From positions 744,001-808,000 of the forward strand of contig OW818685.1 of the NCBI GenBank assembly GCA_942493245.1: a DNA stretch of 64,000 nucleotides, written 5' to 3'. The notes beneath the pieces are model-generated. The model had not been told where the DNA came from. It searched no databases and worked only from the letters and a program-made list of their open reading frames with translations. Shown here in pieces: positions 8,659 through 16,520 of this stretch; within the stretch, counting starts at the first letter, position 1, and each line of letters begins with the position of its first letter. The stretch comes from DAOPYU01 sp942493245. GTDB taxonomy: Bacteria > Sumerlaeota > Sumerlaeia > UBA8349. The position numbers were made by a program, and so were the translations under genes.

Positions 8659-9420
8659 TCAGTTTCCCGGCGCGATCAAACCCAACGCTTCGCATCCATG
8701 TACGTATTTCGAGCAGCGCCGCGCCCGAAGCGCGAGCGGGTAAAGCAGGGCCGCCAGTTCGCTCTCGCGGCCCACCGGCGCTTTCCCCTCGATCACCACC
8801 AGGTGGTCCATCGGGGCGCCAAACCGGGTGGACAACGAATGCCGGCCCGACTGATCGTAATAGACCACGTCGTAGTCGAGCGTGACGCGCAGGGCCTCGT
8901 CGGGCGAGATGAAATGCTCGCGCTTGTACTCGACCAGAACGGTGGGGTCGGAGAAAGCGCCCAATGTGGCCCGGTGTTGCTCGGGCAGGGTGTGGGCCAG
9001 GCCATTGAGCAGGGTGCGGTAGGGCAGTTCTGTCAAAGGCTCGGGCGCCTGCACGTGGAAACGGTGCTTGCCGGTCACGCGGTTTCTGCGCCACTTGATT
9101 TCAAAGAAAAATTCGTTGCCGGGCGTGAGGGTGTCGTACCAGCGGACGCGCGCTTTGCGCCGTTGGCCCACCCCATGCAGGTTGGCGTAACAGGAGGAAA
9201 GACGGTGGTCGTCGAAATAAACGCTGCGCACCGTCGAAACGGTTTCATTGTACGCCATCCGGCTACAGTTTGTTTCCAGAATACGGCGCAATTTTCCGAT
9301 ATCGGGACGGTGCAGGGGAAATTTGATTTCCACGCGGGAAATCAGATCCTTGCGCGGAGCGCCTTCCCCGTCGAGGAGACGGAAGGAAGAAGCCACGGGT
9401 ATCGTTCCTGTCAGACTCAT
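8659..9420 (-). CDS. VTC-domain protein (putative polyphosphate polymerase)
   Basis: 253 residues forming one VTC catalytic tunnel domain, as in the yeast Vtc4 polyphosphate polymerase. The basic and acidic tunnel residues are visible: RVEIKFPL, VRSVYFDDH, RKARVRWY, FFFEIKWRRN, VEYKREHF and the late LVVIEGKAP. Vtc4 transfers ATP gamma-phosphate to a growing polyP chain at a membrane; activity of the bacterial form is inferred from fold. It sits between DUF4956 (17-base gap) and CotH (22-base gap) on the same strand, an arrangement I recall from many bacterial genomes. There is no membrane segment, so it may dock on the DUF4956 protein. The start is supported by GGGAG upstream. Confidence 0.85.
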   Translation of the reverse strand: MSLTGTIPVASSFRLLDGEGAPRKDLISRVEIKFPLHRPDIGKLRRILETNCSRMAYNETVSTVRSVYFDDHRLSSCYANLHGVGQRRKARVRWYDTLTPGNEFFFEIKWRRNRVTGKHRFHVQAPEPLTELPYRTLLNGLAHTLPEQHRATLGAFSDPTVLVEYKREHFISPDEALRVTLDYDVVYYDQSGRHSLSTRFGAPMDHLVVIEGKAPVGRESELAALLYPLALRARRCSKYVHGCEALGLIAPGN

Positions 9421-9437
9421 GGCTATTCTCCCGAAGA

Positions 9438-10139
9438 TTACAGGGTCGAGGTGATGTTCACGTAGGAGAACTCACAATCGGGAAGCCGGGTTTTCAGTTT
9501 GGCGATCACCTCGGCCGTCTCACGGGGTTTCATGGGGCGCAGGGTGATGCGAACCTGACTGCGCCCGTTCGAGATATCGAGGCGCTGCAGGGAAAATTGA
9601 CCGACCGTTTCCTCGACCGCCGCGAACACGCCCGAAGCCGGGTCGTTGAAGTGGGGTTCGGTTTCCCCGGTGATGGTCACCAGAATGTTCTGCTTACGCC
9701 GGTTACGGCCCATCAAGTGGATCGAAACGATAAAGACGGACGAGACCAGAACCACGACCAGCGCGATGAGCGGCTGCTCGGCGCCGAGGGCCAATCCCAC
9801 CGCGATGCAGAGGAAGAGGTAAATCAGTTCTTCCGGGTCCTTAATGGCCGCGCGGAACCGCACGATGGAAAGCGCCCCCACCAGACCCAGCGACAACGCG
9901 ACCGAGGACTTGACCACCGCGATCACGCCGATGGTGGCCAGGGTCAGCAACGGAAACACCCGCGAGAGCGACTCGGAATCCGAAGGCGAGGAACTGCACC
10001 GATTGTACAGAAACCGGATGTAAAGCCCCAGAAAGCCCCCGAGCGCCAAGTACAACCCCAGCGGCAGCGAGGAAGGCAATTGGCCAACGGAAATCTGATC
10101 TTGAAGTTGTTGCCACGTCTGTTGGATGTCCTGTTGCAT
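9438..10139 (-). CDS. DUF4956 membrane protein
   Basis: 233 residues. Four hydrophobic segments (about 25-42, 63-80, 82-125 as two) surround the family signature: LVGALSIVRFRAAIKDPEELIYLF. A cytoplasmic C-terminal alpha/beta domain of about 90 residues follows. It is the first gene of the operon with VTC and CotH. Function is unproven; the constant pairing with VTC suggests a membrane platform or polyP channel (inference). The ORF extends upstream to 10364, but the ATG at 10139 is chosen because AAAAGG precedes it and the added N-terminus would be an uncharacteristic tail. It resembles DUF4956 proteins at full length. Confidence 0.85.
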   Translation of the reverse strand: MQQDIQQTWQQLQDQISVGQLPSSLPLGLYLALGGFLGLYIRFLYNRCSSSPSDSESLSRVFPLLTLATIGVIAVVKSSVALSLGLVGALSIVRFRAAIKDPEELIYLFLCIAVGLALGAEQPLIALVVVLVSSVFIVSIHLMGRNRRKQNILVTITGETEPHFNDPASGVFAAVEETVGQFSLQRLDISNGRSQVRITLRPMKPRETAEVIAKLKTRLPDCEFSYVNITSTL

Positions 10140-10443
10140 GGTTGACGCCTTTTCCGGAAAAAGATGAGTGGACTGGAGGGAACGGAGCGTGTTCAAATCG
10201 CGTGGAAAGCGAAAACACACAACTCCCCCATGCCGCCGGTCCGGCAAGCCCGGAGAACCGGCTAACCTCAAGAGCGTTTGCAACTTATATGCCAGCGAAC
10301 CCGATATGAAAACAGCCTCTTCGGTCCAGACAAGGAAGAAAAAAAGGAGAGACCGTCCTCGCACACGGGTCTCAAAAATGCCCGAAAGAGCACAGAAAAT
10401 CGGGGGGGCAGGGGCGCCCCCGTGGATGCGTTTCTTGTAGCGT

Positions 10444-10500
10444 CACCTCCTGCACACCCGGATTGCGCATTTTTTGCGCAATCCGGGTATGCACGAGGTG
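10444..10500. repeat. Long hairpin, 26-bp stem with T5 loop
   Basis: 10444-10469 pairs with 10475-10500 over 26 bp with two mismatches (CACCTCCTGCACACCCGGAT side); the loop is five T. The core ACCCGGATTGCGCA / TGCGCAATCCGGGT is perfect. Too long for a simple terminator and without a U-tract on either strand. Confidence 0.75.
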
Positions 10501-10601
10501 AAGGAATTGCGCATTTTCTCGAAAACGCCCAAACCACCGGCGCGTCCGTGGCTTTGAATACCGCAGTTTCCTGGCGCAGCGAAGCCGCAACCCATCCGTA
10601 G

Positions 10602-10623
10602 GGGCGGACCTGTGTGTCCGCCC
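10602..10623. repeat. Short palindrome GGGCGGAC...GTCCGCCC
   Basis: 8-bp perfect stem with a 6-base loop, within GTAGGGGCGGACCTGTGTGT. It resembles a repeat word I associate with many unrelated bacterial genomes. Confidence 0.5.
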
Positions 10624-10687
10624 AGAGCGCGAGGCCTGCTACCGTGGGGAGACGCGAAAACCCGAGAGAACGGGGATGAAAAGAATA

Positions 10688-10715
10688 ATCGCGCAGAGAC
10701 GCAGGGACGCGGAGA
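10688..10715. repeat. Direct repeat, CGCAGAGACGC family, copy 1
   Basis: ATCGCGCAGAGACGCAGGGA and the following GACGCGGAGA-type word match 24378-24405 at 24 of 28 positions. Both copies are intergenic. Confidence 0.6.
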
Positions 10716-10726
10716 CCGTTTGTTGT

Positions 10727-10802
10727 CAGCCACATGAGGCACAAAAGTCACAAAAACTGTAAATATTTCCCTGCCTGTGCCTTTTGTGCATTTTTGTGGC
10801 TG
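10727..10802. repeat. Imperfect palindrome, GGCACAAAAG family
   Basis: CAGCCACATGAGGCACAAAA at the left and its approximate complement CCTTTTGTGCATTTTTGTGG at the right fold into a long imperfect hairpin. Related in word structure to the copies at 6025-6125 and 58840-58902. Confidence 0.55.
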
Positions 10803-10940
10803 AAAATCGTCGCGGCTTGCGTAGATTTTGCATGATAGTAGTACGAACAAGTCGTTTGGGATCAGGAGGACTCAAGACTCCCGGAGGGTGAGTTCCGGGA
10901 AGAGAAGAAAGACGTCGGAAGAAAGAGAAATGCGGGGGAA

Positions 10941-11150
10941 AGCGCCAACGGCGCGGATTTATACCAGCCTGGGGCATAGCCCCGTGAAAACCGATGGGTT
11001 TATTTCCGCAAGGGCGAGTGCCACGCTCTATTCAGCCGTTTTGCCCCATTTCATAGTTCGGGCCTTCAGCCCTTATGAGAAAAAGGGACACCTCTCCTGG
11101 GGCGACGCTACGCTTGCCCCAGGCGGGTATAAGATCACGCCGTTGGCGCT
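10941..11150. mobile_element. MITE-like 210-bp element with 36-base terminal inverted repeats
   Basis: 10941-10976 (starts AGCGCCAACGGCGCGGATTT) and 11115-11150 are imperfect inverted repeats of 36 bases with about five mismatches. The 138-base interior has no ORF. Interior words GGGGCATAGCCCC and TGGGGCGACGCTACGCTTGC give secondary hairpins. No transposase is encoded; the element type is an inference from structure. Confidence 0.55.
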
Positions 11151-11282
11151 CAACTGCAATCTTTAGGTTGAAATAAAAAGTCGTGAAGGAAACTTGAACC
11201 GTCACCGAATCATTGCTTGACAGATGAGGAAGATTCCTGGGGGCAACGGCATAAGACTTTGCCCCCTGTTTCCCGGTTTTGT

Positions 11283-11711
11283 TTATTCTTCCGGCGACTG
11301 GGGCGAGGGCATCTGGCGGACGTAGAACGAACGCTGACCGATCCGTTCGCCGCTCGGCAGCACCGTCAGGTCTATCGTGTGGCAACCGTATCCTTTCAGA
11401 GGGAGGCCGTGCAGTTCGAAGACCAGGTCAATCACTTGGAGCGGGTTCTTGGCGTGAACCTTACCGCCTAACCGGAGAAGGCTTTCGGTGCCCGACTCGG
11501 GGGTGAAACGCGAAATTTCAATTTGCAGGTCGTGTTCGTGACGACAATTTGTCAGAGAAACGATCAGGTACATGCAGGGGTGCGAAGTGGGGATACTGGC
11601 CGCCAGGATATCGTTGAAGGTGCCGATCAGGCTTTTCTTGTTGGTGCGTTTGTCTTCGATCACCATGTCGCACAAGAGAATGCTGAGACAATCGGGGTTG
11701 AGGTCGGTCAT
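11283..11711 (-). CDS. Conserved hypothetical protein, DUF6941-like
   Basis: 142 residues, no signal peptide or membrane segment. The segment MVIEDKRTNKKSLIGTFNDI followed by an all-beta stretch (YLIVSLTNC, LQIEISRF, IDLVFELHGLP) resembles the small cytosolic DUF6941 family, whose role is unknown. I chose the ATG at 11711, with AGGGA upstream, over the ATG at 11756, because family-like sequence begins just after it. It lies 175 bases downstream of smc on the same strand, and a hairpin at 11794-11817 stands between them. Nothing in context assigns a function. Confidence 0.65.
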   Translation of the reverse strand: MTDLNPDCLSILLCDMVIEDKRTNKKSLIGTFNDILAASIPTSHPCMYLIVSLTNCRHEHDLQIEISRFTPESGTESLLRLGGKVHAKNPLQVIDLVFELHGLPLKGYGCHTIDLTVLPSGERIGQRSFYVRQMPSPQSPEE

Positions 11712-11793
11712 AGCGGAGATTCCCTGTGGCTGTGAATTGGAGAAACGGACAATCAACCTGCGGTTGATGCAAGACGGATATTCCGCCTGTGAG

Positions 11794-11817
11794 GCAGGGG
11801 CCCCTGAAGGCCCCTGC
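11794..11817. other. Hairpin between smc and the DUF6941-like gene
   Basis: GCAGGGGCC (11794-11802) pairs with GGCCCCTGC (11809-11817). The T-run (TTTTCT) follows on the plus strand, opposite to the flanking genes, so it is not a normal smc terminator. Confidence 0.45.
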
Positions 11818-11885
11818 TTTTCTCAACCGGTACCGCTGTTGCCGCCCCCTGAAAATTAATACCAGAACTCGAGCGCCCGTCACCC

Positions 11886-14800
11886 CTACGAAGCGGTCTG
11901 CGCGTGGAGGTTGTCCACCTGCTCGAAGGCCACCGAAACCAGACTCGAGACGCCCGTTTCCTGCATGGTGATGCCATAGATCGTGTCGGCCAGTTCCATC
12001 GTGATCTTGTTGTGCGTGATGATGATGAACTGCGTGCCCTTGGCAAACTCGCGCAACATGTTGCGGAAGCGCAGAACGTTGTTGTCGTCGAGGGGCGCGT
12101 CAATTTCGTCCATGATACAGAACGGACTGGGTTTGTAGAGGAAGATCGAGAACATGAGCGAAACCGCGGTGAGAGCCTGCTCGCCACCCGACAGAAGGCT
12201 GATGTTCTGGAGCTTCTTACCCGGAGGCTGACACACGATTTCGATGCCGCCATCGAGCAGGGCGTCTCCGTCCTCGACTTCAAGCAGGCGCAGATCGGCT
12301 TTACCGCCGCCGAACAACTGGCGGTATACCACCATGAAGTTCTGACGAATCTGCTCGAAGGCTTCGGCAAACAGTTTGCTCGACGTCTTGTCGATGGTCG
12401 AAATGGTCTCGCGCAACGAGTCGCGCGCGTCCATGAGGTCTTTTTCCTGCGCAGTCAGGAACTGGTAGCGTTCCTCGGTCTCCTGATACTCGACCAGCGC
12501 GCCCAGGTTGATGTTGTCCCCCATACGGTTCAGTTCGACGCGCAGGTGTTGAAGTTCCCGGGAAAGGTCCCCGCGCGTTTCCTCGACTTCACCGACCTCG
12601 GCGGTCAGTTCGCTCAAATCGCGTTCGAAGCGGTCGTTGGCGCGCTCGTGCAGGCGCTTGAGGTCGCTCTGGATGTTCAGGTGGCTGGCCTGCGCTTCTT
12701 CATAGCGGTTGGTGGCGCGGGTCAGTTCGCTCATCAGGCGCTGCGAGTGGTCGCCTTCGGCGCGCATGGCCTGGAGGGCGGCTTCCTTCTCGCGGGCCGC
12801 TTCGGCACACTGTTCTGCGACGGTGGCCAACTCGGTTTCAAGTTCCGCCTTTTCCTCGACGATGCGCTGCGCCTGTTCGTCGTAACGATCCGCTTCGTCG
12901 CGGCTGCGCTGCTGCTCGAGGCGGATGGCCGCATCGCTGCGGCTCACGCTCAGGCGTTCGGCGGCAAAGCTCGCGGCGCGCTCGCGCAGGTGCTCACGCT
13001 GCTGGTCGAGGCGCAGAATTTCCTTGTCCGCCTCGTTGACATGCGTGTTCATGCGGTCCACTTCGGTGTTGCGCTCGTAAACCGCTTCTTCCATCAGCGC
13101 CATTTCGGCGCGCTGCGTTTCAAGGAACGCCTCGAGCGCCTCGAGCGTCTTGTCGCACGCCTCGAGCGACTGGATGTGGGCCTCGGTTGTGGTTTCGCTC
13201 GACTCGGCCTTGGATTTCAGATCTTCGTAACGGCGCAGGCGCTCGTCGCGCGTTTCGCGCAGCCCGGCCAGTTGCGTCTCGCCGTTGCCCAATTCGAGGC
13301 GCAACTCGGCGATCTGATTGCGGATCAGTTCGCCCTTCGCCTGCAAGTCCACCATCGCGGTTTCGCGCTTGGAAATGCGGTGCGCCAGGTCTTTTTCCTT
13401 TTCTTCCAATTCCCGCACCGACTGGCCCAGATCCGTGATCTCGCGCTGACGCGTGATGATCTGCGAACGCCCGCGGTTGCTTCCACCCGTCATCACACCT
13501 TCGGGCGACGTGAGCTGGCCGTCGAGCGTCACGTAACGCGTGCGCATCCCCTCGCGCATCAGTTGCAGCGTGACGTCAATGTTTTCGGTAATAATCGTGC
13601 GGCCCAGCAGGAACTCGACCGAACGCTCGATGTAGCGGTCGTACGAAACCAGTTTCGAGGCCAACCCCACGACGCCGGGCCGATAGAGCACTTTCTGGAG
13701 GTTGTCCCCCAATTCGCGCGTCTGGAGCAGATCGAGCGGCAGGAAGGTCGCCTGGCCCATGTTCTCGGTCCGCAGGTACTGAATCGCCCGCTTTGAGTCC
13801 TGAGCCGAACGCATCACGACGTTCTGCACGTGGTTGCCCAGCGCCACTTCGATCGCCAGGTCGTTGGAGGAATCGGTCGCCTGAATCAGTTCGGGCACCA
13901 CGCCGATGACGCCGTCGAGCAGGTGGTTCTCCGACGCGAGCATGATGGCTTTGACGCCCTCGAAGTACCCGGCGTAATCCTTGGCCAGCCGTTCGAGCGC
14001 CTTGAGCCGCGAAGCCGATTCGTGCAGTTCGCGCTCGGCCTTGCGGTGCTCGCCCTGAAGCACCTCGCGGGCGCGGGCCGCGTCAATGGCGTCCTGACGC
14101 GCCTGGTCGAAGCTGGCCTGAAGGGCCTTCAGATCGTTCCCGCGCCGGTCGAGCCGTCCGCGGCTTTCGTCAATCTGATGGGTGAGCCGTTCGAGTTCCT
14201 GTTCGTACTCGGCCTTTTCGAGGTTGAACTCCTCGACGGCCTTGTTGGCCATTTCGATCTGGAATTGGAGCCGGTTGCGTTCGTTGCGCAGCCGCATCGC
14301 TTCTTCGTTGGACTGCTCGATCTTCTTGCGCAGCGACGAAATCTGCTCGCGGGTCGAGGCGCTGTCGGAGCGCAGCCGCTCGAACTGGGCGCGGCGCGTG
14401 TTCTGTTTGGCCTGCAGGGCGATCGAGCGGGCGGTCAGGCGCGTCTCCTCGATCTTCGCCTCGGCCAGGTTGTAGGAGAATTCGTCGTGCCTGCGCGCCA
14501 GATCGGCCAGCTGGCGGTTCATATCGTCCGCGCGGCGCCGTTCGCCTTCGGCCTGCGATTTCAGGCGCGTGATTTCGTGCGCGATCTGGTTGATGTACTG
14601 CTGCTGGTCCTGTTTCGCCATGGACAGATCGCGCAACGTCTCGTCGGCAATCTGCATTTGGAGTTGGAGTTCCTCGCGCCGGGCCTGCACGGAGTCGTTC
14701 TGCGCCCGCACAACAGCCAGGTCGTCCTGCGCCTCGCGGTATTCCTTCTCGACCGCCTCGAGAGTCTCGTTGATGCGCGCCAGGTCGAGGGCCAGCAGTT

Positions 14801-15482
14801 TCTTCTCAACCAGATCGGCGGCGTCGCGCAATTCCTTGTAACGCTGAGCCTTGGCGGCCTGACGTTTCAGCGTGTTGCGGCGGTTGCGCGTGTCGTTGAT
14901 GCGGTCGGCCAGGCGAATCAGGTCGCCCTCGGTCCGCTCGAGTTTGCGCAACGCTTCGGCCTTGCGGATTTTATATTTCGAGATCCCCGCGGCTTCCTCG
15001 AAGAGGAGGCGCCGGTCTTCGGGACGACTCTTGATAATGTCGCCCACCCGGCCCTGCTCCATGATCGAGTAGGAGTCGGTCCCCACACCCGTGTCGAGGA
15101 AAAGTTCCTGGATGTCGCGCAGACGGCAGGGCGACTTGTTGATCTGGTATTCGCTTTCGCCCGAGCGGTAGAGACGGCGGGTGATGCTGACCTCGGCGAA
15201 GTCGATCGGGAGACGCCGCCCCTCGTTGTTGATGACGAGGGTGATCTGGGCGCACCCCATGGGCTTGTAGGTGGCCGAACCGTTGAAAATCACGTCGCCC
15301 ATCTTCGCCCCGCGCAGGCTTTTCGCGCTCTGCTCGCCCAGAACCCACCGGATGGCGTCGAAAATATTCGACTTCCCGCATCCGTTCGGCCCCACCACCA
15401 CCGTCACGCCGGGTTTGAAGTCCACCACCGTCTTGGTGGCGAAAGACTTGAAGCCAGTCATTTCGATGCGTTTGAAAAACAT
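11886..15482 (-). CDS. smc: Chromosome partition protein SMC
   Basis: 1198 residues, the usual length. SMC dimers entrap and extrude DNA to condense and segregate the chromosome, acting with ScpA/ScpB. Visible parts in order: N-terminal FFKRIEMTGFKSF and Walker A GPNGCGKSN (residues 31-39), first coiled-coil arm (about 170-510), hinge (about 515-650, GYFEGVKAIMLA, GVIGVVPELI, TRYVTLDGQLTSPEGVMTGG), return coiled coil, ABC signature LSGGEQALTAVS, Walker B FCIMDEIDAPLDDNN and the switch histidine IIITHNK. A GTG at 15500 is in frame, but the ATG at 15482 has AAGGA 10 bases upstream and gives the canonical N-terminus. scpA/scpB are not nearby. Confidence 0.97.
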   Translation of the reverse strand: MFFKRIEMTGFKSFATKTVVDFKPGVTVVVGPNGCGKSNIFDAIRWVLGEQSAKSLRGAKMGDVIFNGSATYKPMGCAQITLVINNEGRRLPIDFAEVSITRRLYRSGESEYQINKSPCRLRDIQELFLDTGVGTDSYSIMEQGRVGDIIKSRPEDRRLLFEEAAGISKYKIRKAEALRKLERTEGDLIRLADRINDTRNRRNTLKRQAAKAQRYKELRDAADLVEKKLLALDLARINETLEAVEKEYREAQDDLAVVRAQNDSVQARREELQLQMQIADETLRDLSMAKQDQQQYINQIAHEITRLKSQAEGERRRADDMNRQLADLARRHDEFSYNLAEAKIEETRLTARSIALQAKQNTRRAQFERLRSDSASTREQISSLRKKIEQSNEEAMRLRNERNRLQFQIEMANKAVEEFNLEKAEYEQELERLTHQIDESRGRLDRRGNDLKALQASFDQARQDAIDAARAREVLQGEHRKAERELHESASRLKALERLAKDYAGYFEGVKAIMLASENHLLDGVIGVVPELIQATDSSNDLAIEVALGNHVQNVVMRSAQDSKRAIQYLRTENMGQATFLPLDLLQTRELGDNLQKVLYRPGVVGLASKLVSYDRYIERSVEFLLGRTIITENIDVTLQLMREGMRTRYVTLDGQLTSPEGVMTGGSNRGRSQIITRQREITDLGQSVRELEEKEKDLAHRISKRETAMVDLQAKGELIRNQIAELRLELGNGETQLAGLRETRDERLRRYEDLKSKAESSETTTEAHIQSLEACDKTLEALEAFLETQRAEMALMEEAVYERNTEVDRMNTHVNEADKEILRLDQQREHLRERAASFAAERLSVSRSDAAIRLEQQRSRDEADRYDEQAQRIVEEKAELETELATVAEQCAEAAREKEAALQAMRAEGDHSQRLMSELTRATNRYEEAQASHLNIQSDLKRLHERANDRFERDLSELTAEVGEVEETRGDLSRELQHLRVELNRMGDNINLGALVEYQETEERYQFLTAQEKDLMDARDSLRETISTIDKTSSKLFAEAFEQIRQNFMVVYRQLFGGGKADLRLLEVEDGDALLDGGIEIVCQPPGKKLQNISLLSGGEQALTAVSLMFSIFLYKPSPFCIMDEIDAPLDDNNVLRFRNMLREFAKGTQFIIITHNKITMELADTIYGITMQETGVSSLVSVAFEQVDNLHAQTAS

Positions 15483-16520
15483 AATCTGCGTATCCTTCAC
15501 GCAAGGATGATCCGTTCAAAGAGGCCTGTCAAGCCGATTTCCGGCCCGGAGCGCATGTTTCGCAGGCGCCCGGAACGCCTTTTTCCCTGAAAAAACGGCT
15601 TGTCACTTTGGTGCCCCGTGGAAGACTTGCCGTAGGATCGCCTCCGCCTGATTCAAACCCTTGATAAACCAGAACTTCAGTCCCTACGTACAATATCTTG
15701 ACGCGAATCCTACAAGAAGTCCCATATGTAGTCAAGAAATTTGTCGGGGGAAAAGTCGGGAAGGGGGAAATAAAGGGTAAAAACGGGCCGGGAAAGGGGT
15801 GTCTTAGGGATCAAGACCCCACAGAAAGAAAGGATTGTACGGGGAACAGAATTTAAAATCAAGGGGGGATGTGACAATTTCCCGAAATCCGGGGGGAAGA
15901 ATGGGAAGCGTCGGAGAAAAACATGTCATTTCTGCCTCTGTCGGCAAAGGATTTGTTTTCCCTGGAGTCTATTTAATCGAAAGATCTGGTCTGGCAGGTT
16001 CAGACCCCTGCATTTTACTGCGGTCCCTGATAAAACAGGAACGGAGAGATACAATTCGAGAGAATCTGTCCCGATTTCCGGACGGATATGCAAAAAGTCA
16101 AAATTTCAGGAAAGCTGCGAATCAGCCTGCGTAAAGATGGGAAATTGTCTGGAAATATCCCGAAAGGAGGGGACAGAGCCAATTTTGAGCGCCTTCCAAC
16201 TCACCGGGCTCTATTCAATGTGCAGGGGCTTGGAAATATTTTATTTCTCTGGGGAAGATGAGTCGAGAGGAATATTGAAGGATTAAATTTTCGGAAAAAG
16301 AATCCATAAGAAAAATCTTGCAATAGAAAACAGGGACATGTAAGAATTCGATAGTTAGTCGTAGTCTCCATCTCAAGTTACATGCACTCTCTGTGGTCCG
16401 TGCGTTTGTTCGGGCCAACCCTCTAACCAGACATAAACACAAATGTGTCTCTTCCATTTGGAAGAGGATAGAGCCCTTGCGGGCAATACACCGAGACTCA
16501 TCGGGAAAAAGGAGATGTTC
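15483..16520. other. Gene-free region between smc and the propeller gene
   Basis: About 1 kb. GC falls to the mid-40s from about 15700. No ORF with coding character and no strong hairpin. GGGGACAGAGCCAATTTT (16168-16185) resembles words found near REP/RAYT elements. AAAAAGGAG at 16506-16514 is the ribosome-binding site for the next gene. The smc promoter should be just above 15500. Confidence 0.5.

Larger units (their letters stand above)
10140..11282. other. Gene-free region packed with palindromes
   Basis: 1.1 kb between the DUF4956 start and the next minus-strand stop. No credible gene. It holds at least five unrelated inverted repeats, listed separately (10444-10500, 10602-10623, 10688-10715, 10727-10802, 10941-11150), and an 18-base word GGCGCAGCGAAGCCGCAA (10573-10590) that recurs at 31993-32010. 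The promoter for the DUF4956 operon should be near 10150-10300. Confidence 0.6.

Noticed and set aside
11904..15590. Two long plus-strand ORFs (630 and 586 residues) opposite smc
   Set aside because: Caused by GC-rich codons of smc read in reverse; Leu/Arg/Val/Gln-rich, no family features, while smc is complete.
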